Part shown: piece after piece, positions 9,181-18,702 of the stretch
Position numbering within the stretch: the first letter of the stretch is position 1
How the letters are laid out: each line of letters begins with the position of its first letter
DNA from: Natronococcus pandeyae
GTDB taxonomy: Archaea > Halobacteriota > Halobacteria > Halobacteriales > Natrialbaceae
DNA: 64,000 nt
Assembly: GCF_008122205.1 (NCBI RefSeq)
Contig: NZ_PHNJ01000020.1
Coordinates: 1-64,000, forward strand
Direction: 5' to 3'
Program-made: the position numbers and the translations under genes
Notes under the pieces: model-generated
Seen by the model: only the letters and a program-made list of their open reading frames with translations
What the model was told of the DNA's origin: nothing
Databases searched by the model: none

Positions 9181-9930
9181 CTACTCGATCGTCGATCCCG
9201 GCTCCGTCCCATCGAGGAACGATGCGAGCCCGTCGAGTCCGAAGATCGACGCGTCGGCCTCGAGTGCGAGCAGCGCCTGTACCTTCGCGGCCATTCCGCC
9301 GGTGACGTCGGTCGCCTCGCTCTCGCCGAGGACGTCCTCGACGGCCTCGTAGGACTCGATACGATCGATAACCCCGTCGTCGTCGAGAACTCCGGGGACG
9401 GTCGAACAGAGACCGATCCGGTCGGCCTCGAGCGACGTCGCCAGTTCGACGACGAGTTCGTCGCCGCTGACGATGGTCGCACCTTGACCCGCGTGGCCGA
9501 TCACGTCGCCGTGGAGGACGGGGACGAACCCCTCCTCGAGCAGCGTCGTGACCTGTCCGGTCGGCAGTTGTAGCTCTCCCTCCTCGTCGCGGTGGCCTGC
9601 GGAGAACGGATGCACCGGGACTGCCGGCACCTCGCGCTCGAGCAATCGCGAGAGCACGAACGCGTTCAGCGTCTTCATCGCCCCGTGGATGTCGTGGATC
9701 GCCGTCGGGTCGTGGGTCCCCGCCGTCGTGCTGACGCCGTGCTCGCTCGCGTTGTAGTGACCGAAGCTGCCGCCGCCGTGGACGACGACGAGGCCGTCCG
9801 CGAGCGACTCCGAGGGGGTCTCGAGCGCGGCAGCGACGGCGTCGGCTGCCCGGTCGAGGGCGTCGCCGTCGAGCGTCTCCGCGCGTTCCTTGTCCGTGAT
9901 GACGCTCCCGCCGAGTTTCAGGACGATCAT
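9181..9930 (-). CDS. ipk: Isopentenyl phosphate kinase
   Basis: It phosphorylates isopentenyl phosphate to IPP, the step that closes the archaeal version of the mevalonate pathway. The 249-residue protein belongs to the amino acid kinase fold. It begins MIVLKLGGSVIT (nucleotide-binding Lys and Gly-Gly) and has HGGGSFGHYNASEHG at about 55-70, which includes the histidine that distinguishes IPK from other amino acid kinases. Its start overlaps the end of mevalonate kinase by 4 nt (ATGA type), so the two are translationally coupled. The strand then has no related gene until RNase J and idsA, about 3.3 kb further on. Confidence 0.94.
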   Translation of the reverse strand: MIVLKLGGSVITDKERAETLDGDALDRAADAVAAALETPSESLADGLVVVHGGGSFGHYNASEHGVSTTAGTHDPTAIHDIHGAMKTLNAFVLSRLLEREVPAVPVHPFSAGHRDEEGELQLPTGQVTTLLEEGFVPVLHGDVIGHAGQGATIVSGDELVVELATSLEADRIGLCSTVPGVLDDDGVIDRIESYEAVEDVLGESEATDVTGGMAAKVQALLALEADASIFGLDGLASFLDGTEPGSTIE

Positions 9931-10916
9931 TCGATCCGCCTCACCCCCTCTTCGGCGAGTTCAGCGCGGAAGGTCTCCTCACAGCCGGGCGTGTACGAGA
10001 GTGCGGTCTCGGTCTCGTCGGAGGGGTCGAGCGCGACGATACAGCCGCCCCCGCCGGCGCCGGTCAACTTCGCGCCGTAGGCGCCAGCGTCTCGCGCCGC
10101 CCAGACCATCGAGTCGAGCGAACGCGAGGAGACGCCGAGCGCAGAGAGCAGCCCGTGGTTGAAGTTCATCAGTCGGCCGAGTTCCTCGAAATCGCCCGCT
10201 GCGAGCGCATCCTCGCCGTTCCTGACGACGTCGCCGATCGCCTCGACGGTGTCGCTCGCGAACGTGTACTCCTCGCGAAGGCTCCGGACGCCGGAGACCA
10301 GTTCGCCCGTATCGCCGGCGCCGCCGTCGAATCCGATCACCAGCGGGAGGTCGGGTGCCTCGGTCGATCTGCAGTCGTCGCCCTCGACCCTGACCGCGCC
10401 GCCGGTGGCCGAGCAGAACGTGTCCGCGCGGGAGGCCTGACCGTCCTGGACCTCGTACTCCGTCTGGAACGCGCGCTCTGCGATCTCGGTCGGCTCGAGC
10501 GTGACGCCGAGTTCGCGGGTCGCGGCGTCGATGGCGGCGACGACCACCGCCGCCGAGGAGCCGAGGCCGGCGCCCAGCGGAATGTCGCTCTCGATCGTCA
10601 CGTCGAAGCCGGCGTCCTCGCCGGTCACGTCGCGAACCTGCTCGATCGCACCGTCGACGTACCCCATCGCCGCCGAGACAAGCGATTCGGAGACGTCGAC
10701 GTCCGGCTGCTGGTCCGCGCCGCCGCCGTACTCGACCGTGAACCCGTCCAGACTGAGATCCTCGGCGTGGACGCGAAGCTTCTCGTCGTCCCGTCGCTGT
10801 ACACCGACGCGGGCCCGCCGTTCGATCGCACACGGCACCGCGGGTTCGCCGTAGACAACCGCGTGCTCCCCGAAGAGATACACCTTTCCGGGAGCGCTCG
10901 AGCGTGTCATGGCCAA
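9927..10916 (-). CDS. mvk: Mevalonate kinase
   Basis: A GHMP kinase that phosphorylates mevalonate with ATP in isoprenoid synthesis. Three family motifs are visible: the N-terminal SSAPGKVYLFGEHAVVYGEP, the ATP loop PLGAGLGSSAAVVVA at about 115-130, and the C-terminal KLTGAGGGGCIVAL. The 329-residue length is normal. A T-rich box about 25 nt upstream of the ATG suggests it can be transcribed on its own as well as from the rps2 side. It overlaps ipk by 4 nt. Its position after rps2 is typical of archaeal gene order. Confidence 0.95.
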   Translation of the reverse strand: MAMTRSSAPGKVYLFGEHAVVYGEPAVPCAIERRARVGVQRRDDEKLRVHAEDLSLDGFTVEYGGGADQQPDVDVSESLVSAAMGYVDGAIEQVRDVTGEDAGFDVTIESDIPLGAGLGSSAAVVVAAIDAATRELGVTLEPTEIAERAFQTEYEVQDGQASRADTFCSATGGAVRVEGDDCRSTEAPDLPLVIGFDGGAGDTGELVSGVRSLREEYTFASDTVEAIGDVVRNGEDALAAGDFEELGRLMNFNHGLLSALGVSSRSLDSMVWAARDAGAYGAKLTGAGGGGCIVALDPSDETETALSYTPGCEETFRAELAEEGVRRIE

Positions 10917-11089
10917 CCGTTCGAACGATCGGGAGTAAAACCTGTCTGTGTCGCCCCACCGGCTTTGGAACCTCGACTCTCGTCACAACCCACGGTGAGG
11001 TCGACACTGTGGCCGGGACGACGACGCAACTCGAGGGAAAAATTCGCTCACTCGGGCCGACACGACGGAGATCCAACTCCGGCCGATCG

Positions 11090-11218
11090 TCAGAAGACGA
11101 GGAAGGTAATCAGGCGGTAGACGATTCCGAGCGCGAAGATCGTTATCAGGCCGGCCGCCGACAGGAAGACGGGCAACGGCATCTTTTGTTCCTCGAACTC
11201 GAATACTCGGTCGAGCAT
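11090..11218 (-). CDS. 42-residue single-helix membrane protein between rps2 and mvk
   Basis: A short open frame of 42 codons plus TGA. It has a charged N-terminus (MLDRVFEFEEQKMP), then one hydrophobic stretch of about 25 residues that ends directly at the stop. That is the layout of a small one-pass membrane protein with its N-terminus in the cytoplasm. It lies on the same strand as rps2 (102 nt upstream) and mvk (173 nt downstream) and fills the only gap there. I do not recognise a family. It is not SecE or SecG by sequence. Confidence 0.6.
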   Translation of the reverse strand: MLDRVFEFEEQKMPLPVFLSAAGLITIFALGIVYRLITFLVF

Positions 11219-11320
11219 ACTGTTCCGTTCGTCCTCAGCGACCTAATTCTATCGCTCCGGCAGCGGTCGCTCGACCGTGCGTGAAACGCGGATGAAAACG
11301 GTGATACTCGAACGCGCGGG

Positions 11321-12109
11321 TTAGACCATGCTCTCGAAGTCCTCGAGCGAGTAGGACGGCTCGGCGCCGCGGCGGTCGAGGACTTCGTTGGCGAGCAGCC
11401 AGTAGACGACCGAGAGGGCCTTGCGACCCTTGTTGTTCGTCGGGACGACGAGGTCGACGTTGCTGACCTGGTTGTTCGAGTCACACATTGCGATGACTGG
11501 GATCCCGACCGTGATGGCCTCCTTGACGGCCTGGGCGTCGCCGATCGGGTCAGTGACGACGACTACGTCGGGTTCGATGTAGCCGTCGTACTTGGGGTTG
11601 GTCAGCGTACCGGGGATGAAGCGGCCGGTGCGGGCGCGAGCGCCCACGGCCTCGGCGAACTTCTCGGCCGGGAACCGACCGTACTGGCGGCTCGAGGTGA
11701 CCAGGATCTGCTCCGGGTCGTAGTTCGCGAGGAAGTTCGCGGCCGTCCGAATGCGGTTGTCCGTCTTCGAGACGTCGAGGACGTACAGCCCGTCGGTTCG
11801 GACGCGGTGGATGAACCGCTCCATGTCCTTGGTCTTCTGCTGGGTGCCGATGTGGACACCGGCGCCGAGGTAGTCCTCGACGGGGATCAGCAGGTCCGCT
11901 TCCTCGTCGGACATTACGTCGTCGTCGAGGGTGGGCCCCTCGTCTTCTGCTTCGGCCTCGGCCTCGAGTTCGGCCTCGGCGTCCTGTTCCTCCGCAGGCT
12001 CGACGTCCTCGTTGGGTTCGGCGGCGGGGCCGGGCCCTTCGCCCGGCTCCTCGTCGATCTCCTCGTCAGCGGCGTCGAGCCCTTCCTGGGTTGCGTCGTT
12101 GTCTGTCAT
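11321..12109 (-). CDS. rps2: 30S ribosomal protein S2
   Basis: A protein of the small ribosomal subunit (uS2) that helps hold S1/S21-side elements and the 30S body and head together. The conserved core begins near residue 68 ([20 protein letters not shown]) and carries [15 protein letters not shown] and VVVTDPIGD. Ahead of it is an extension of about 65 residues consisting mostly of Glu, Asp, Ala and Pro; such acidic extensions occur in haloarchaeal S2. The start overlaps the stop of enolase by 4 nt. It closes the ribosomal/enolase series that starts at rps13. Confidence 0.96.
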   Translation of the reverse strand: MTDNDATQEGLDAADEEIDEEPGEGPGPAAEPNEDVEPAEEQDAEAELEAEAEAEDEGPTLDDDVMSDEEADLLIPVEDYLGAGVHIGTQQKTKDMERFIHRVRTDGLYVLDVSKTDNRIRTAANFLANYDPEQILVTSSRQYGRFPAEKFAEAVGARARTGRFIPGTLTNPKYDGYIEPDVVVVTDPIGDAQAVKEAITVGIPVIAMCDSNNQVSNVDLVVPTNNKGRKALSVVYWLLANEVLDRRGAEPSYSLEDFESMV

Positions 12110-13317
12110 GTCGCGTCGTCTGCGATTCTGATGAGCTCGTTGAGCTTGGCGGTTCGCTCGCCGCCGACGGCGCCCGTCTTGATGAAGGGTGCGTCGGTCG
12201 CGACGGCGAGGTGTGCGATCGTCGTGTCCTCGGTCTCGCCCGAGCGGTGGGAGATGACCGATTCGTAGCCGTTTGCGGTCGCGAGTTCGATCGCGTCGAA
12301 GGCGTCGGTCAGCGTCCCGATCTGGTTCGGCTTGATCAGGATGCTGTTTGCCGCACCGCGGTCGATGCCCTCGGTCAGACGGTCGGTGTTCGTGACGAAC
12401 AGGTCGTCACCACAGACGAGCGTCTGATCGCCAACCTCGTCGGTGAGGTCGGCGAACGCGTCGTAATCGTTCTCGTCGAGCGGATCCTCGACGTAGACCA
12501 GATCGTACTCGTCGACCAGTTCGGCGATGTACGCGATCTGCTCGTCGGTGTCGCGGCTGACGCCGGCGGACTCGTACTCGTAGGTTCCCGACTCGGCGTC
12601 GTACATCTCTGCGGCCGCGACGTCGAGACCGAAACCGATGTTGAAACCGACCTCGTCTTCGACCTGCGAGACGGCCTCGTCGACGATCTCGAAGGCCTCC
12701 TCGTCGTCGACCGACGGCGCCCACGCGCCCTCGTCGCCCTTCCCGGACGGGAGGTCGCGCTCCTCGAGCAGGTCCGCAACGGCGCCGTGGACGGCGGCGT
12801 TGGCGAAGACGGCGTCCTCGACGCTCGGTGCGCCGACGGGTGCGGAGAGGAACTCCTGGATATCCGTCGCGTCGGCGGCGTGTTCGCCGCCGCCGACGAC
12901 GTTGCCGAGCGGAGTCGGGAAGTTCTCGCCGCGGAACGCGCCCCCGAGGTGCTGGAACAGCGGCGCGCCGAGCACGTCGGCACCCGCTTTCGCAGCGGCC
13001 ATCGAGATCGCGACCGCGCTGTTGGCACCGATCTCGGAGAAGTCGTCGGTGCCGTCCGCGGCGCGCAGGATCGTATCGATCTCACGCTGGTTTCCGGCGT
13101 AGGCTTCGCCGACGAGGCGCGGAACGGCGTGTTCGCGGGCCGCCGCGATCGCCTCGTCAGCGGGGAGTTCGATCGCTTCGTACTCGCCCGTACTCGCCCC
13201 GCTCGGTGCTGCAGCGCGTCCGAATCCGCCGCTTTCGGTTACGACGTCCGCCTCGACCGTCGGATTTCCGCGGGAGTCGAGAATTCGTCGGAGCCGGATC
13301 TCTGTAATAAGCGTCAT
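12106..13317 (-). CDS. eno: Enolase (phosphopyruvate hydratase)
   Basis: It converts 2-phosphoglycerate to phosphoenolpyruvate in glycolysis and gluconeogenesis. The 403-residue protein begins with the conserved [16 protein letters not shown]. It has the flexible catalytic loop [11 protein letters not shown] at about 38-48, the metal region [12 protein letters not shown], the catalytic lysine loop [11 protein letters not shown], and the active-site [10 protein letters not shown]. The ATG shares one base with the stop of rpoK (TAATG), and its own stop overlaps rps2. Enolase inside the ribosomal/polymerase operon is the usual archaeal arrangement and ties a glycolytic gene to growth-rate control. 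Confidence 0.97.
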   Translation of the reverse strand: MTLITEIRLRRILDSRGNPTVEADVVTESGGFGRAAAPSGASTGEYEAIELPADEAIAAAREHAVPRLVGEAYAGNQREIDTILRAADGTDDFSEIGANSAVAISMAAAKAGADVLGAPLFQHLGGAFRGENFPTPLGNVVGGGEHAADATDIQEFLSAPVGAPSVEDAVFANAAVHGAVADLLEERDLPSGKGDEGAWAPSVDDEEAFEIVDEAVSQVEDEVGFNIGFGLDVAAAEMYDAESGTYEYESAGVSRDTDEQIAYIAELVDEYDLVYVEDPLDENDYDAFADLTDEVGDQTLVCGDDLFVTNTDRLTEGIDRGAANSILIKPNQIGTLTDAFDAIELATANGYESVISHRSGETEDTTIAHLAVATDAPFIKTGAVGGERTAKLNELIRIADDAT

Positions 13318-13502
13318 TAGTTGGTTCCTCGTTTGACGGTGAACGGCAACACACCGGCATCGTACTCCTCCGCGGCGATCAGGATGGGCTCGGTCTGGTC
13401 AGTCTCGACCAGCACCGGCGCCCCGTAGGAGACCTGCAACGCTCGCGCGCCGAGGATACGTGCTTTCTCGTATCGGTTGTGGCGTTCCTGTTGCATGGAC
13501 AT
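13317..13502 (-). CDS. rpoK: DNA-directed RNA polymerase subunit K
   Basis: The small archaeal counterpart of eukaryotic Rpb6 and bacterial omega, a core polymerase assembly subunit. The family signature [21 protein letters not shown] is followed by [12 protein letters not shown] and a basic end. I placed the start at the ATG at 13502, which overlaps the rpoN stop (TGATG) and so suggests translational coupling. A second ATG two codons later (13496) is equally possible and gives a 59-residue product. The stop shares a base with the enolase start. The gene order rpoN-rpoK-eno-rps2 is conserved in archaea. Confidence 0.93.
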   Translation of the reverse strand: MSMQQERHNRYEKARILGARALQVSYGAPVLVETDQTEPILIAAEEYDAGVLPFTVKRGTN

Positions 13503-13696
13503 CACTGATAGGGGGAGACCACGTCGACGAGATCGGTGTGACTGACGAGCATGCGTCGACAGCAGTAGCGATCGACGCCGAGTTCGTCGAGCACTGCTTC
13601 CGGATCCTCGTCGCCCTCGTTGGATCGTTCGTCGAACTCCTCCCAGTGTTCGCCGACGACGTTGCCACAGGTGAAACACCGGACCGGTACCATCAT
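13502..13696 (-). CDS. rpoN: DNA-directed RNA polymerase subunit N
   Basis: The archaeal counterpart of Rpb10, a small zinc-binding subunit in the assembly platform of RNA polymerase. The 64-residue protein has the first zinc pair in VRCFTCG at residues 7-10 and the second in the adjacent cysteines YCCRR at about 44-46, the diagnostic arrangement for this family. A start at the second ATG (13693) would remove one residue. It is 12 nt downstream of rps9 and overlaps rpoK. It is unrelated to the bacterial sigma-54 gene of the same symbol. Confidence 0.95.
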   Translation of the reverse strand: MMVPVRCFTCGNVVGEHWEEFDERSNEGDEDPEAVLDELGVDRYCCRRMLVSHTDLVDVVSPYQ

Positions 13697-13708
13697 GATT
13701 GAATCACC

Positions 13709-14107
13709 TTAGCGGTAGGACTTCTGGTAGCGCGCCCGAGCGCCCGGGCCGCCCCACTTCTTCGGTTCGGACTGGCGAACGTCGTTGACCAGCAGCGAGC
13801 GATCGAACTCCATGTAGGCGTCGCGGAGTTCGGCGTCGTTCGTGTGCTGGACGATTCCGCGCGCGATGGCGGTGCGGACGGCATCCGACTGACCGCTGAT
13901 GCCGCCACCCTCGACGCGGACGTCGATATCCATCTCGCTGCGGAGTTCGTCGCCAGCGATGCGGAACGGCTCGAGCATCTTGAGACGCGACATCTCGGGC
14001 TCGACCAGTTCGACCGGCTTCGAGTTGATTCGGACGCGGCCCTCGCCCTCGCTAACGGTTGCGCGGGCGACGGCGGTCTTTTTCTTGCCACTCGTGTTCG
14101 TTACCAT
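13709..14107 (-). CDS. rps9: 30S ribosomal protein S9
   Basis: Ribosomal protein uS9, whose C-terminal tail reaches the P-site tRNA. The 132-residue protein has [20 protein letters not shown] near the N-terminus and [20 protein letters not shown] in the middle. It ends with the basic tail [12 protein letters not shown] that touches tRNA. The start overlaps the end of rpl13 by 7 nt. The pairing rpl13-rps9 is conserved in all three domains of life. Confidence 0.97.
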   Translation of the reverse strand: MVTNTSGKKKTAVARATVSEGEGRVRINSKPVELVEPEMSRLKMLEPFRIAGDELRSEMDIDVRVEGGGISGQSDAVRTAIARGIVQHTNDAELRDAYMEFDRSLLVNDVRQSEPKKWGGPGARARYQKSYR

Positions 14108-14550
14108 GTGACGTTAGCACCTAACTGTTCGCTGACCTCGTGCAGGTGCACGAAGCGAATGTTCGAGAGTCGATCCAGGGACGTGTCCTCGAGGACTTCG
14201 GCCTCGCGGTCGTCGTCGTCCTCGTAGGGGTTGCCGACGTAGACGCGGACGCTGTCGAGCGCCTCGCGGCCACGCTGCTTCTTGTACGGCAGCATCCCGC
14301 GAACGGACCGCTTGAAGATCGTGTCCGGTCGGCGGGGGTAGTACGGTCCGTTGTCGGAGCCGAGCTGCAGCCGCTTCTCGTAGGTTCCGAAGATGTCGTC
14401 CCTGTCGCCGGTGATGACTGCGTCTTCGGCGTTGACGATCGCGACGCGCTCGCCGTCGAGGGCGCGCTGTGCGGCCTGACTGGCGACGCGGCCGAGAATA
14501 CAGTCAGCGGCGTCGACGACGACGTCGGCGTCGAATTCTACGATACTCAT
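14101..14550 (-). CDS. rpl13: 50S ribosomal protein L13
   Basis: Ribosomal protein uL13 of the large subunit, an early assembly protein. The 149-residue sequence shows [21 protein letters not shown] at the N-terminus, the central [19 protein letters not shown], and [15 protein letters not shown]. The C-terminal part is acidic, as expected for a halophile. It overlaps rpl18e by 4 nt upstream and rps9 downstream, so the three are clearly one translational unit. Confidence 0.97.
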   Translation of the reverse strand: MSIVEFDADVVVDAADCILGRVASQAAQRALDGERVAIVNAEDAVITGDRDDIFGTYEKRLQLGSDNGPYYPRRPDTIFKRSVRGMLPYKKQRGREALDSVRVYVGNPYEDDDDREAEVLEDTSLDRLSNIRFVHLHEVSEQLGANVTW

Positions 14551-14900
14551 CGAATCACCCGTACGTCGGATCCGTCTGGGTTCTCTTCGAGCACTTGCTC
14601 GAGCGGTACTGTGTCGCCAACCTGGTCGATCTTCGTCTCTGCGGACGACGAGAAGTTGACGGCGGCGACGGTGACATTCTTCTGTAGTGCGCCGGATCCC
14701 AGCACCTTGCCGGGAACGACGACGGTCTCTTCTTCACGTGCGTATCGCTCGATGCGGCCCAGGTTCACCTCAGCGTGGGTGCGACGGGGCTTCTCGAGTC
14801 GATCCGCAACGTCTCGCCAAACGTCGGCGTCCGTCTCGCGGGACGTCGACTTCAGCTCGGCGATGAGATCGTTGAGCCTCGGGTTCGTTTTGCTACTCAT
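14547..14900 (-). CDS. rpl18e: 50S ribosomal protein L18e
   Basis: An archaeal/eukaryotic-type large-subunit protein (eL18) with no bacterial counterpart. The 117-residue protein begins [17 protein letters not shown] and has the conserved [21 protein letters not shown] in the middle. The product ends in SDVRVIR; its last codons overlap the rpl13 start. It follows tRNA-Leu(CAG) by about 80 nt on the same strand, which fits processing of a tRNA from a common transcript, though the gene may also have its own promoter. Confidence 0.96.
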   Translation of the reverse strand: MSSKTNPRLNDLIAELKSTSRETDADVWRDVADRLEKPRRTHAEVNLGRIERYAREEETVVVPGKVLGSGALQKNVTVAAVNFSSSAETKIDQVGDTVPLEQVLEENPDGSDVRVIR

Positions 14901-14979
14901 TGATATCCTCCAAGTACTGCAAAATCGGCGAGGCGTGGAATCGTCTCGCCGATCGTTGAATCGGTCTGATAGAAGTGAT

Positions 14980-15063
14980 GCAGGGAGCAGGATTTGAACC
15001 TGCGGACTCCTACGAGACAGCGCCCTGAACGCTGCGCCGTTGGCCTGACTTGGCTATCCCTGC
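14980..15063 (-). tRNA. tRNA-Leu (anticodon CAG)
   Basis: Read on the minus strand, the 84 nt fold into a class II tRNA. The acceptor stem GCAGGGA pairs with TCCCTGC over 7 bp. The anticodon stem CAGCG/CGCTG encloses the loop TTCAGGG with anticodon CAG for CUG codons. There is a long variable arm, and the T arm GCAGG-TTCAAAT-CCTGC is perfect. No intron is present and the CCA end is not encoded. It sits between rpoD and rpl18e, inside the ribosomal operon. Confidence 0.97.
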
Positions 15064-15199
15064 TCGCACTTCTGTCTACCCGTCGCCCCTTCAAACCCCT
15101 TTCGATTCCAACTGCCGAAGCCTCGCCAGTCTCGTTGTACACGGCGCTGGCGACGGCGGCTTCGGCGACATGGGATCGGGGGCGTCGGTTCATGTTAGT

Positions 15200-15949
15200 T
15201 TATAGCTGTACTGCGTCTTCGAGCTCGGTCGCACGCGCCTCGATCGTGTCGGCGGCTCGCGTGACCAGTTCCTCGATCGTGAACGAGCCGTCGGTCTCCA
15301 CGTGGAAGACGAAGGCGTTCGGAACGTCCTCGAGCCGGACCTCTTTGCCCGGATAGCGCTTCGAGAGGTCGTGGTCGAACTCGGTCGTCGACACGAGTTC
15401 GCCGTCCTCCTCGATCACGCCACGGACGATCTGGGACTCCTGCTCTTCGAACTCCGGCAGGTCGTCGACGACCTCCACGCGCTGGAGGTGTCGGTAGCCG
15501 ACCCCGACGCCGCCCTGATGTTTCGCGTGGTTCTTTCCGCGCTCGATCACGGCGTCCGCCTCGGCCTCGAGGCGCTGTCCGTCCTTGAGGTCGATGATCG
15601 GGACGTTCTCGTCCGCAGGCTGGACGAGTTCGTCGTTCGAGACGAGATCGCCGGAGTATGCGGTGTCTGGTCCTTCGACGTCGATCGAGAGCGTAACGGT
15701 ATCGTCCTCGACGAACTCGCCTTCGGGAGGCGTCGTCAGCGGGACGAGCCCGAGCCGGAGTGCGATCTGCTCGTCGAACATAACCGACGAGTTCTCGATG
15801 AACCGGACGGTATCGATCGCCATCGTCGGCACGTCGGCGACCATCGCGCGACGGATGCCGTTGGCGAACGCGGGCGTCACCCCACGGACGAGGAACCGCG
15901 CCTCGCGATCCTCGCGTTCGACGAACTCGACGTCGTACTCTTCACTCAT
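15200..15949 (-). CDS. rpoD: DNA-directed RNA polymerase subunit D
   Basis: The archaeal counterpart of Rpb3/alpha, which nucleates polymerase assembly with L, N and P. The conserved [22 protein letters not shown] is at about 25-46 and RLGLVPL at about 65-71. The 249 residues contain no cysteine at all, so this version cannot hold the iron-sulphur cluster seen in some archaeal subunit D proteins. It lies 3 nt after rps11 and is followed by tRNA-Leu. It has nothing to do with the bacterial sigma factor of the same symbol. Confidence 0.96.
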   Translation of the reverse strand: MSEEYDVEFVEREDREARFLVRGVTPAFANGIRRAMVADVPTMAIDTVRFIENSSVMFDEQIALRLGLVPLTTPPEGEFVEDDTVTLSIDVEGPDTAYSGDLVSNDELVQPADENVPIIDLKDGQRLEAEADAVIERGKNHAKHQGGVGVGYRHLQRVEVVDDLPEFEEQESQIVRGVIEEDGELVSTTEFDHDLSKRYPGKEVRLEDVPNAFVFHVETDGSFTIEELVTRAADTIEARATELEDAVQL

Positions 15950-15952
15950 GGG

Positions 15953-16342
15953 TCAGTAGCCGCCCTTCCCTTTCGGTGCGCGCGATCCGTCGTGCGGGAT
16001 CGGCGTGACGTCTTCGATGCGACCGATCTCGATGCCCGAGCGGGCGAGCGCGCGGATCGTCGCCTGTGCGCCGGGTCCGGGGGACTTCTGAAGGTTGCCG
16101 CCGGGGCCACGCACGCGAACGTGCAGACCCGTGATGCCGGCAGCCTTGACCTCCTCGGCGACGGACTCGGCCATCTGCATGGCCGCGTACGGCGACGCCT
16201 CGTCGCGGTTCTGCTTGACCGCCGTCCCACCGGAGGACTTGGCGATCGTCTCCGCGCCCGTGAGGTCGGTCACGGTCATGACCGTGTTGTTGAACGATGC
16301 GTGCACGTGGGCGACTCCCCACTTATCGTCGTCCTGACTCAT
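15953..16342 (-). CDS. rps11: 30S ribosomal protein S11
   Basis: Ribosomal protein uS11 of the 30S platform near the mRNA exit. The 129-residue product has [35 protein letters not shown] and the rRNA-binding [20 protein letters not shown]. The open frame runs further upstream into rps4, but the S11 sequence begins at the ATG at 16342, one base after the rps4 stop. The gene order S13-S4-S11-RpoD is the standard archaeal one. Confidence 0.96.
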   Translation of the reverse strand: MSQDDDKWGVAHVHASFNNTVMTVTDLTGAETIAKSSGGTAVKQNRDEASPYAAMQMAESVAEEVKAAGITGLHVRVRGPGGNLQKSPGPGAQATIRALARSGIEIGRIEDVTPIPHDGSRAPKGKGGY

Positions 16343-16343
16343 G

Positions 16344-16865
16344 TTATTGACCCTCCGCTCGCTCCGGGTGGAGCTCGTCTGCAAGTGGACTGTTCTCCTC
16401 GAAGTCGACGAGATCCTCCTCGTCGACGTCGACGACGTACGACGGAATACAGTGTCGCTGGCCGTCGACGATGATGTGCCCGTGCGTAATGAACTGCCGA
16501 GCCTGCTGGGTCGTGTTGGCGAGCCCCTTGCGGTAGACGACCGTCTGGAGACGGCGCTCGAGGACGTCCTCGACCTCGAGGCTGAGGACGTCGCCGAGTT
16601 CGTCCGCTTCGTCGAGAATGCCGACGCGCTTGAGTCGCCCGAGGAACTCCTCGGAGCGACGAATGACGATCTCGTCGTCCTGGGGCTGGCCGAGCAGGTC
16701 ACGGGCCTCGCGCCGGTAGGAGCGAAGCTCGGACTGTGCTCGCCAGAGCTCTTCTTTGTTACTGAGGCCGTAGCGATCGAGCAGCGAGTGCTCGTTCGAG
16801 ATGCGCTCTCCCTGGTAGGGGTGGTTCGGCGTCTCGTACTGTTTGGTGTCAGTTCCGAGCGGCAT
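16344..16865 (-). CDS. rps4: 30S ribosomal protein S4
   Basis: Ribosomal protein uS4, a primary 16S rRNA binder. The 173-residue sequence begins [20 protein letters not shown] and contains the S4 RNA-binding domain at about 105-150 ([20 protein letters not shown], then [11 protein letters not shown]). The start ATG overlaps the rps13 stop by one base. The C-terminal tail is acidic ([19 protein letters not shown]), in line with halophilic proteins. Confidence 0.96.
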   Translation of the reverse strand: MPLGTDTKQYETPNHPYQGERISNEHSLLDRYGLSNKEELWRAQSELRSYRREARDLLGQPQDDEIVIRRSEEFLGRLKRVGILDEADELGDVLSLEVEDVLERRLQTVVYRKGLANTTQQARQFITHGHIIVDGQRHCIPSYVVDVDEEDLVDFEENSPLADELHPERAEGQ

Positions 16866-17383
16866 TATTCGTCATCCTCCTCGGCGGCAGCTTCCTCTGC
16901 CTGTTCTTCGCGGATCTCTTCGACGTTGACTCCGATGGTGCCCTCGGTACGACCCGTGGACTTGGTTCGCTGACCGCGAACCTTCTGGCCGCGCTTGTGG
17001 CGCGATCCCTTGTAGGAGTCGATCATCTTCATCCGGTTGATATCGTGCTGCCGGGTCAACTGGAGATCGTTCCCGATCTCGTGAGTCGTCTCGCCGGAGT
17101 AGAAGTCGTGCTGGCGGTTGTTGAGCCAGTCCGGGACTTCGTCAGCGTAGCTCTCTACGACTTCGACGACCTCGTCGATGACGTCGTCGTCGAGTCGGCC
17201 GAACGTCGCCGTTCGGTCGACGCCCGCTTCGTTGGCGATGATTCGGGCGGTCCGTCGACCGATCCCGTTCATCTCCGAGAGCGAGCGCTCGACGGACTTC
17301 GTCCCGTCGAGGTCGGTTTGACCGATGCGGACGAAGTACTGAAGGTCTTCGTCCTCTTGTTCTTGAGGTTCTTCCTCGCTCAT
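16865..17383 (-). CDS. rps13: 30S ribosomal protein S13
   Basis: Ribosomal protein uS13 of the 30S head, which forms a bridge to the 50S subunit. The 172-residue archaeal form has [17 protein letters not shown] at the N-terminus and the helix-hairpin-helix [18 protein letters not shown]. The conserved basic [20 protein letters not shown] lies at about 130-148, and the product ends in an acidic tail rich in Glu, Ala and Asp. It is the first protein gene of the series and starts 74 nt downstream of tRNA-Ser. Confidence 0.97.
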   Translation of the reverse strand: MSEEEPQEQEDEDLQYFVRIGQTDLDGTKSVERSLSEMNGIGRRTARIIANEAGVDRTATFGRLDDDVIDEVVEVVESYADEVPDWLNNRQHDFYSGETTHEIGNDLQLTRQHDINRMKMIDSYKGSRHKRGQKVRGQRTKSTGRTEGTIGVNVEEIREEQAEEAAAEEDDE

Positions 17384-17457
17384 GTGTTGTGTATGTGTGT
17401 CTGGTGTTCGCGCGTTGCAAAGACGACCGGCTGAAGTGCCGGTCGAGTGAAACCGAC

Positions 17458-17539
17458 GTCGTGGCGGGGATTCGAACCCCGGAGGCTTGACGCCACATGG
17501 TTAGCAACCATGCGCCTTGGGCCGCTTGGCTACCACGAC
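17458..17539 (-). tRNA. tRNA-Ser (anticodon GCT)
   Basis: On the minus strand, 82 nt form a class II tRNA. The acceptor stem GTCGTGG pairs with CCACGAC. The anticodon stem CATGG/CCATG carries the loop TTGCTAA, giving anticodon GCT for AGC/AGU serine codons. A long variable arm is present, and the T arm is CGGGG-TTCGAAT-CCCCG. There is no intron and no encoded CCA. It leads the ribosomal series, which may be partly transcribed through it. Confidence 0.97.
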
Positions 17540-17617
17540 ACCGTTATCTATCATCGCCCGTCCGGACTCGGGGACTGCGTCCCCTGCACGTATTGCATAC
17601 AAACCTATCGCCGATGG

Positions 17618-17627
17618 GTACTTAAGG
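17618..17627 (-). promoter_or_regulatory. Candidate promoter (TATA box) for tRNA-Ser and the rps13 series
   Basis: The minus strand reads CCTTAAGTAC here. A start about 25 nt downstream (near 17597) would place it about 55 nt before the tRNA-Ser 5' end. No better AT-rich box is seen between the tRNA and the divergent DUF4129 gene. Confidence 0.4.
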
Positions 17628-17733
17628 GCAACGAATGGCAACGGCGACCGCCCTCCGTGAGAGAGCCGTCGGCGTCCCGTTAGAAGCGAAGGACCCCCGC
17701 TTATTACCATCGCGTTCGTACCGACCGTAACGA

Positions 17734-18702
17734 GTGTCACGAAAGGAACCTTTCGTCCGACTCGTCGCCGCCGTCGCGGCAATCGTCGCGATTGCGCTGG
17801 CAGCAGCGACCGTCCGCTCTCCGCTCGAGACCAGCGGCTCCGGCGGGGCCGGCGGTGGCGACGGCGACGGCTCCGGTGCCGGCCAGCCGCCGCCCGCGGA
17901 TCCCCCGGTGAGCGGCGAGATCCCGCCCTTCCTCGAGTACCTCGTCTACGTCGTGGTCGCCCTCCTCGCGGTCGTCGTCGTCTGGTATCTCCTCGCGAAC
18001 CGGCGGGAGGCGGTGAAACTGATCGCGATCGGATTACTCGTCGCCCTCGTCACCGTCGTCCTGGCGTACGGAATCATGAACGCGAGCGATCTCTTGCTCT
18101 CTTCGAACGCCACTCCTCAGGAACCGGCCAACGAGTCACCCGGACTCCCCGGCGACGGTGGCGAACCGGGAAGCGGTGACGACGGCAGTTCGATGCCGAC
18201 CAGTCCGTTGCTCGTCGTCCTGGCGCTGCTCGCCGCCGTCTTCGTCGGCGGGGTGTTGCTCTCCCGCGATTCCGGTGGGACCGACGAGCTATCCGAACCG
18301 AACGCCGTCGCGCCGACGGCGGAGGATGCAGACGCCGCTGCGGTCGGCTCCGCCGCCGGCCGCGCGGCCGACCGAATCGACGAGGGGACCGCCGTCGACA
18401 ACGAGGTGTACCGTGCCTGGCGGGAAATGACGACCCTGCTCGAGGTCGAGCGTCCCGAGTCGAGTACGCCGCGCGAGTTCGCCGACGCGGCCGTCGACGC
18501 CGGACTCGAGCGCGATCACGTCGAGGAACTCACCCGGCTGTTCGAGGACGTCAGGTACGGCGACGTCGAAACCACGGCAGCGATGGAAGAACGTGCGGTC
18601 TCGGTCCTTCGCCGGATCGAGACCGAGTACGCTCGAGACGAATCGGAGTCGGCCGATACCGGAGACGACCGCACGCTCACCGACGGCGGTGGTTCGACGT
18701 GA
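17734..18702 (+). CDS. DUF4129-type membrane protein
   Basis: A 322-residue protein with an N-terminal membrane segment, a Gly/Asp/Ser-rich linker, two further helices at about 70-115 and a fourth near 155-170, then a soluble C-terminal part. That part (about 225-305: YRAWREMTTLLEVERP, TPREFADAAVDAGL, LTRLFEDVRYGD) is the DUF4129 domain, commonly found with transglutaminase, DUF58 and MoxR proteins. It starts with GTG at 17734. The stop overlaps the GTG of the next gene by 4 nt. The role of this cluster in cell-envelope biology is an inference from bacterial relatives. Confidence 0.82.
   Translation: MSRKEPFVRLVAAVAAIVAIALAAATVRSPLETSGSGGAGGGDGDGSGAGQPPPADPPVSGEIPPFLEYLVYVVVALLAVVVVWYLLANRREAVKLIAIGLLVALVTVVLAYGIMNASDLLLSSNATPQEPANESPGLPGDGGEPGSGDDGSSMPTSPLLVVLALLAAVFVGGVLLSRDSGGTDELSEPNAVAPTAEDADAAAVGSAAGRAADRIDEGTAVDNEVYRAWREMTTLLEVERPESSTPREFADAAVDAGLERDHVEELTRLFEDVRYGDVETTAAMEERAVSVLRRIETEYARDESESADTGDDRTLTDGGGST

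Noticed and set aside
14980-17539. Introns in the two tRNA genes
   Set aside because: Both fold fully with 7-base anticodon loops and no extra sequence.
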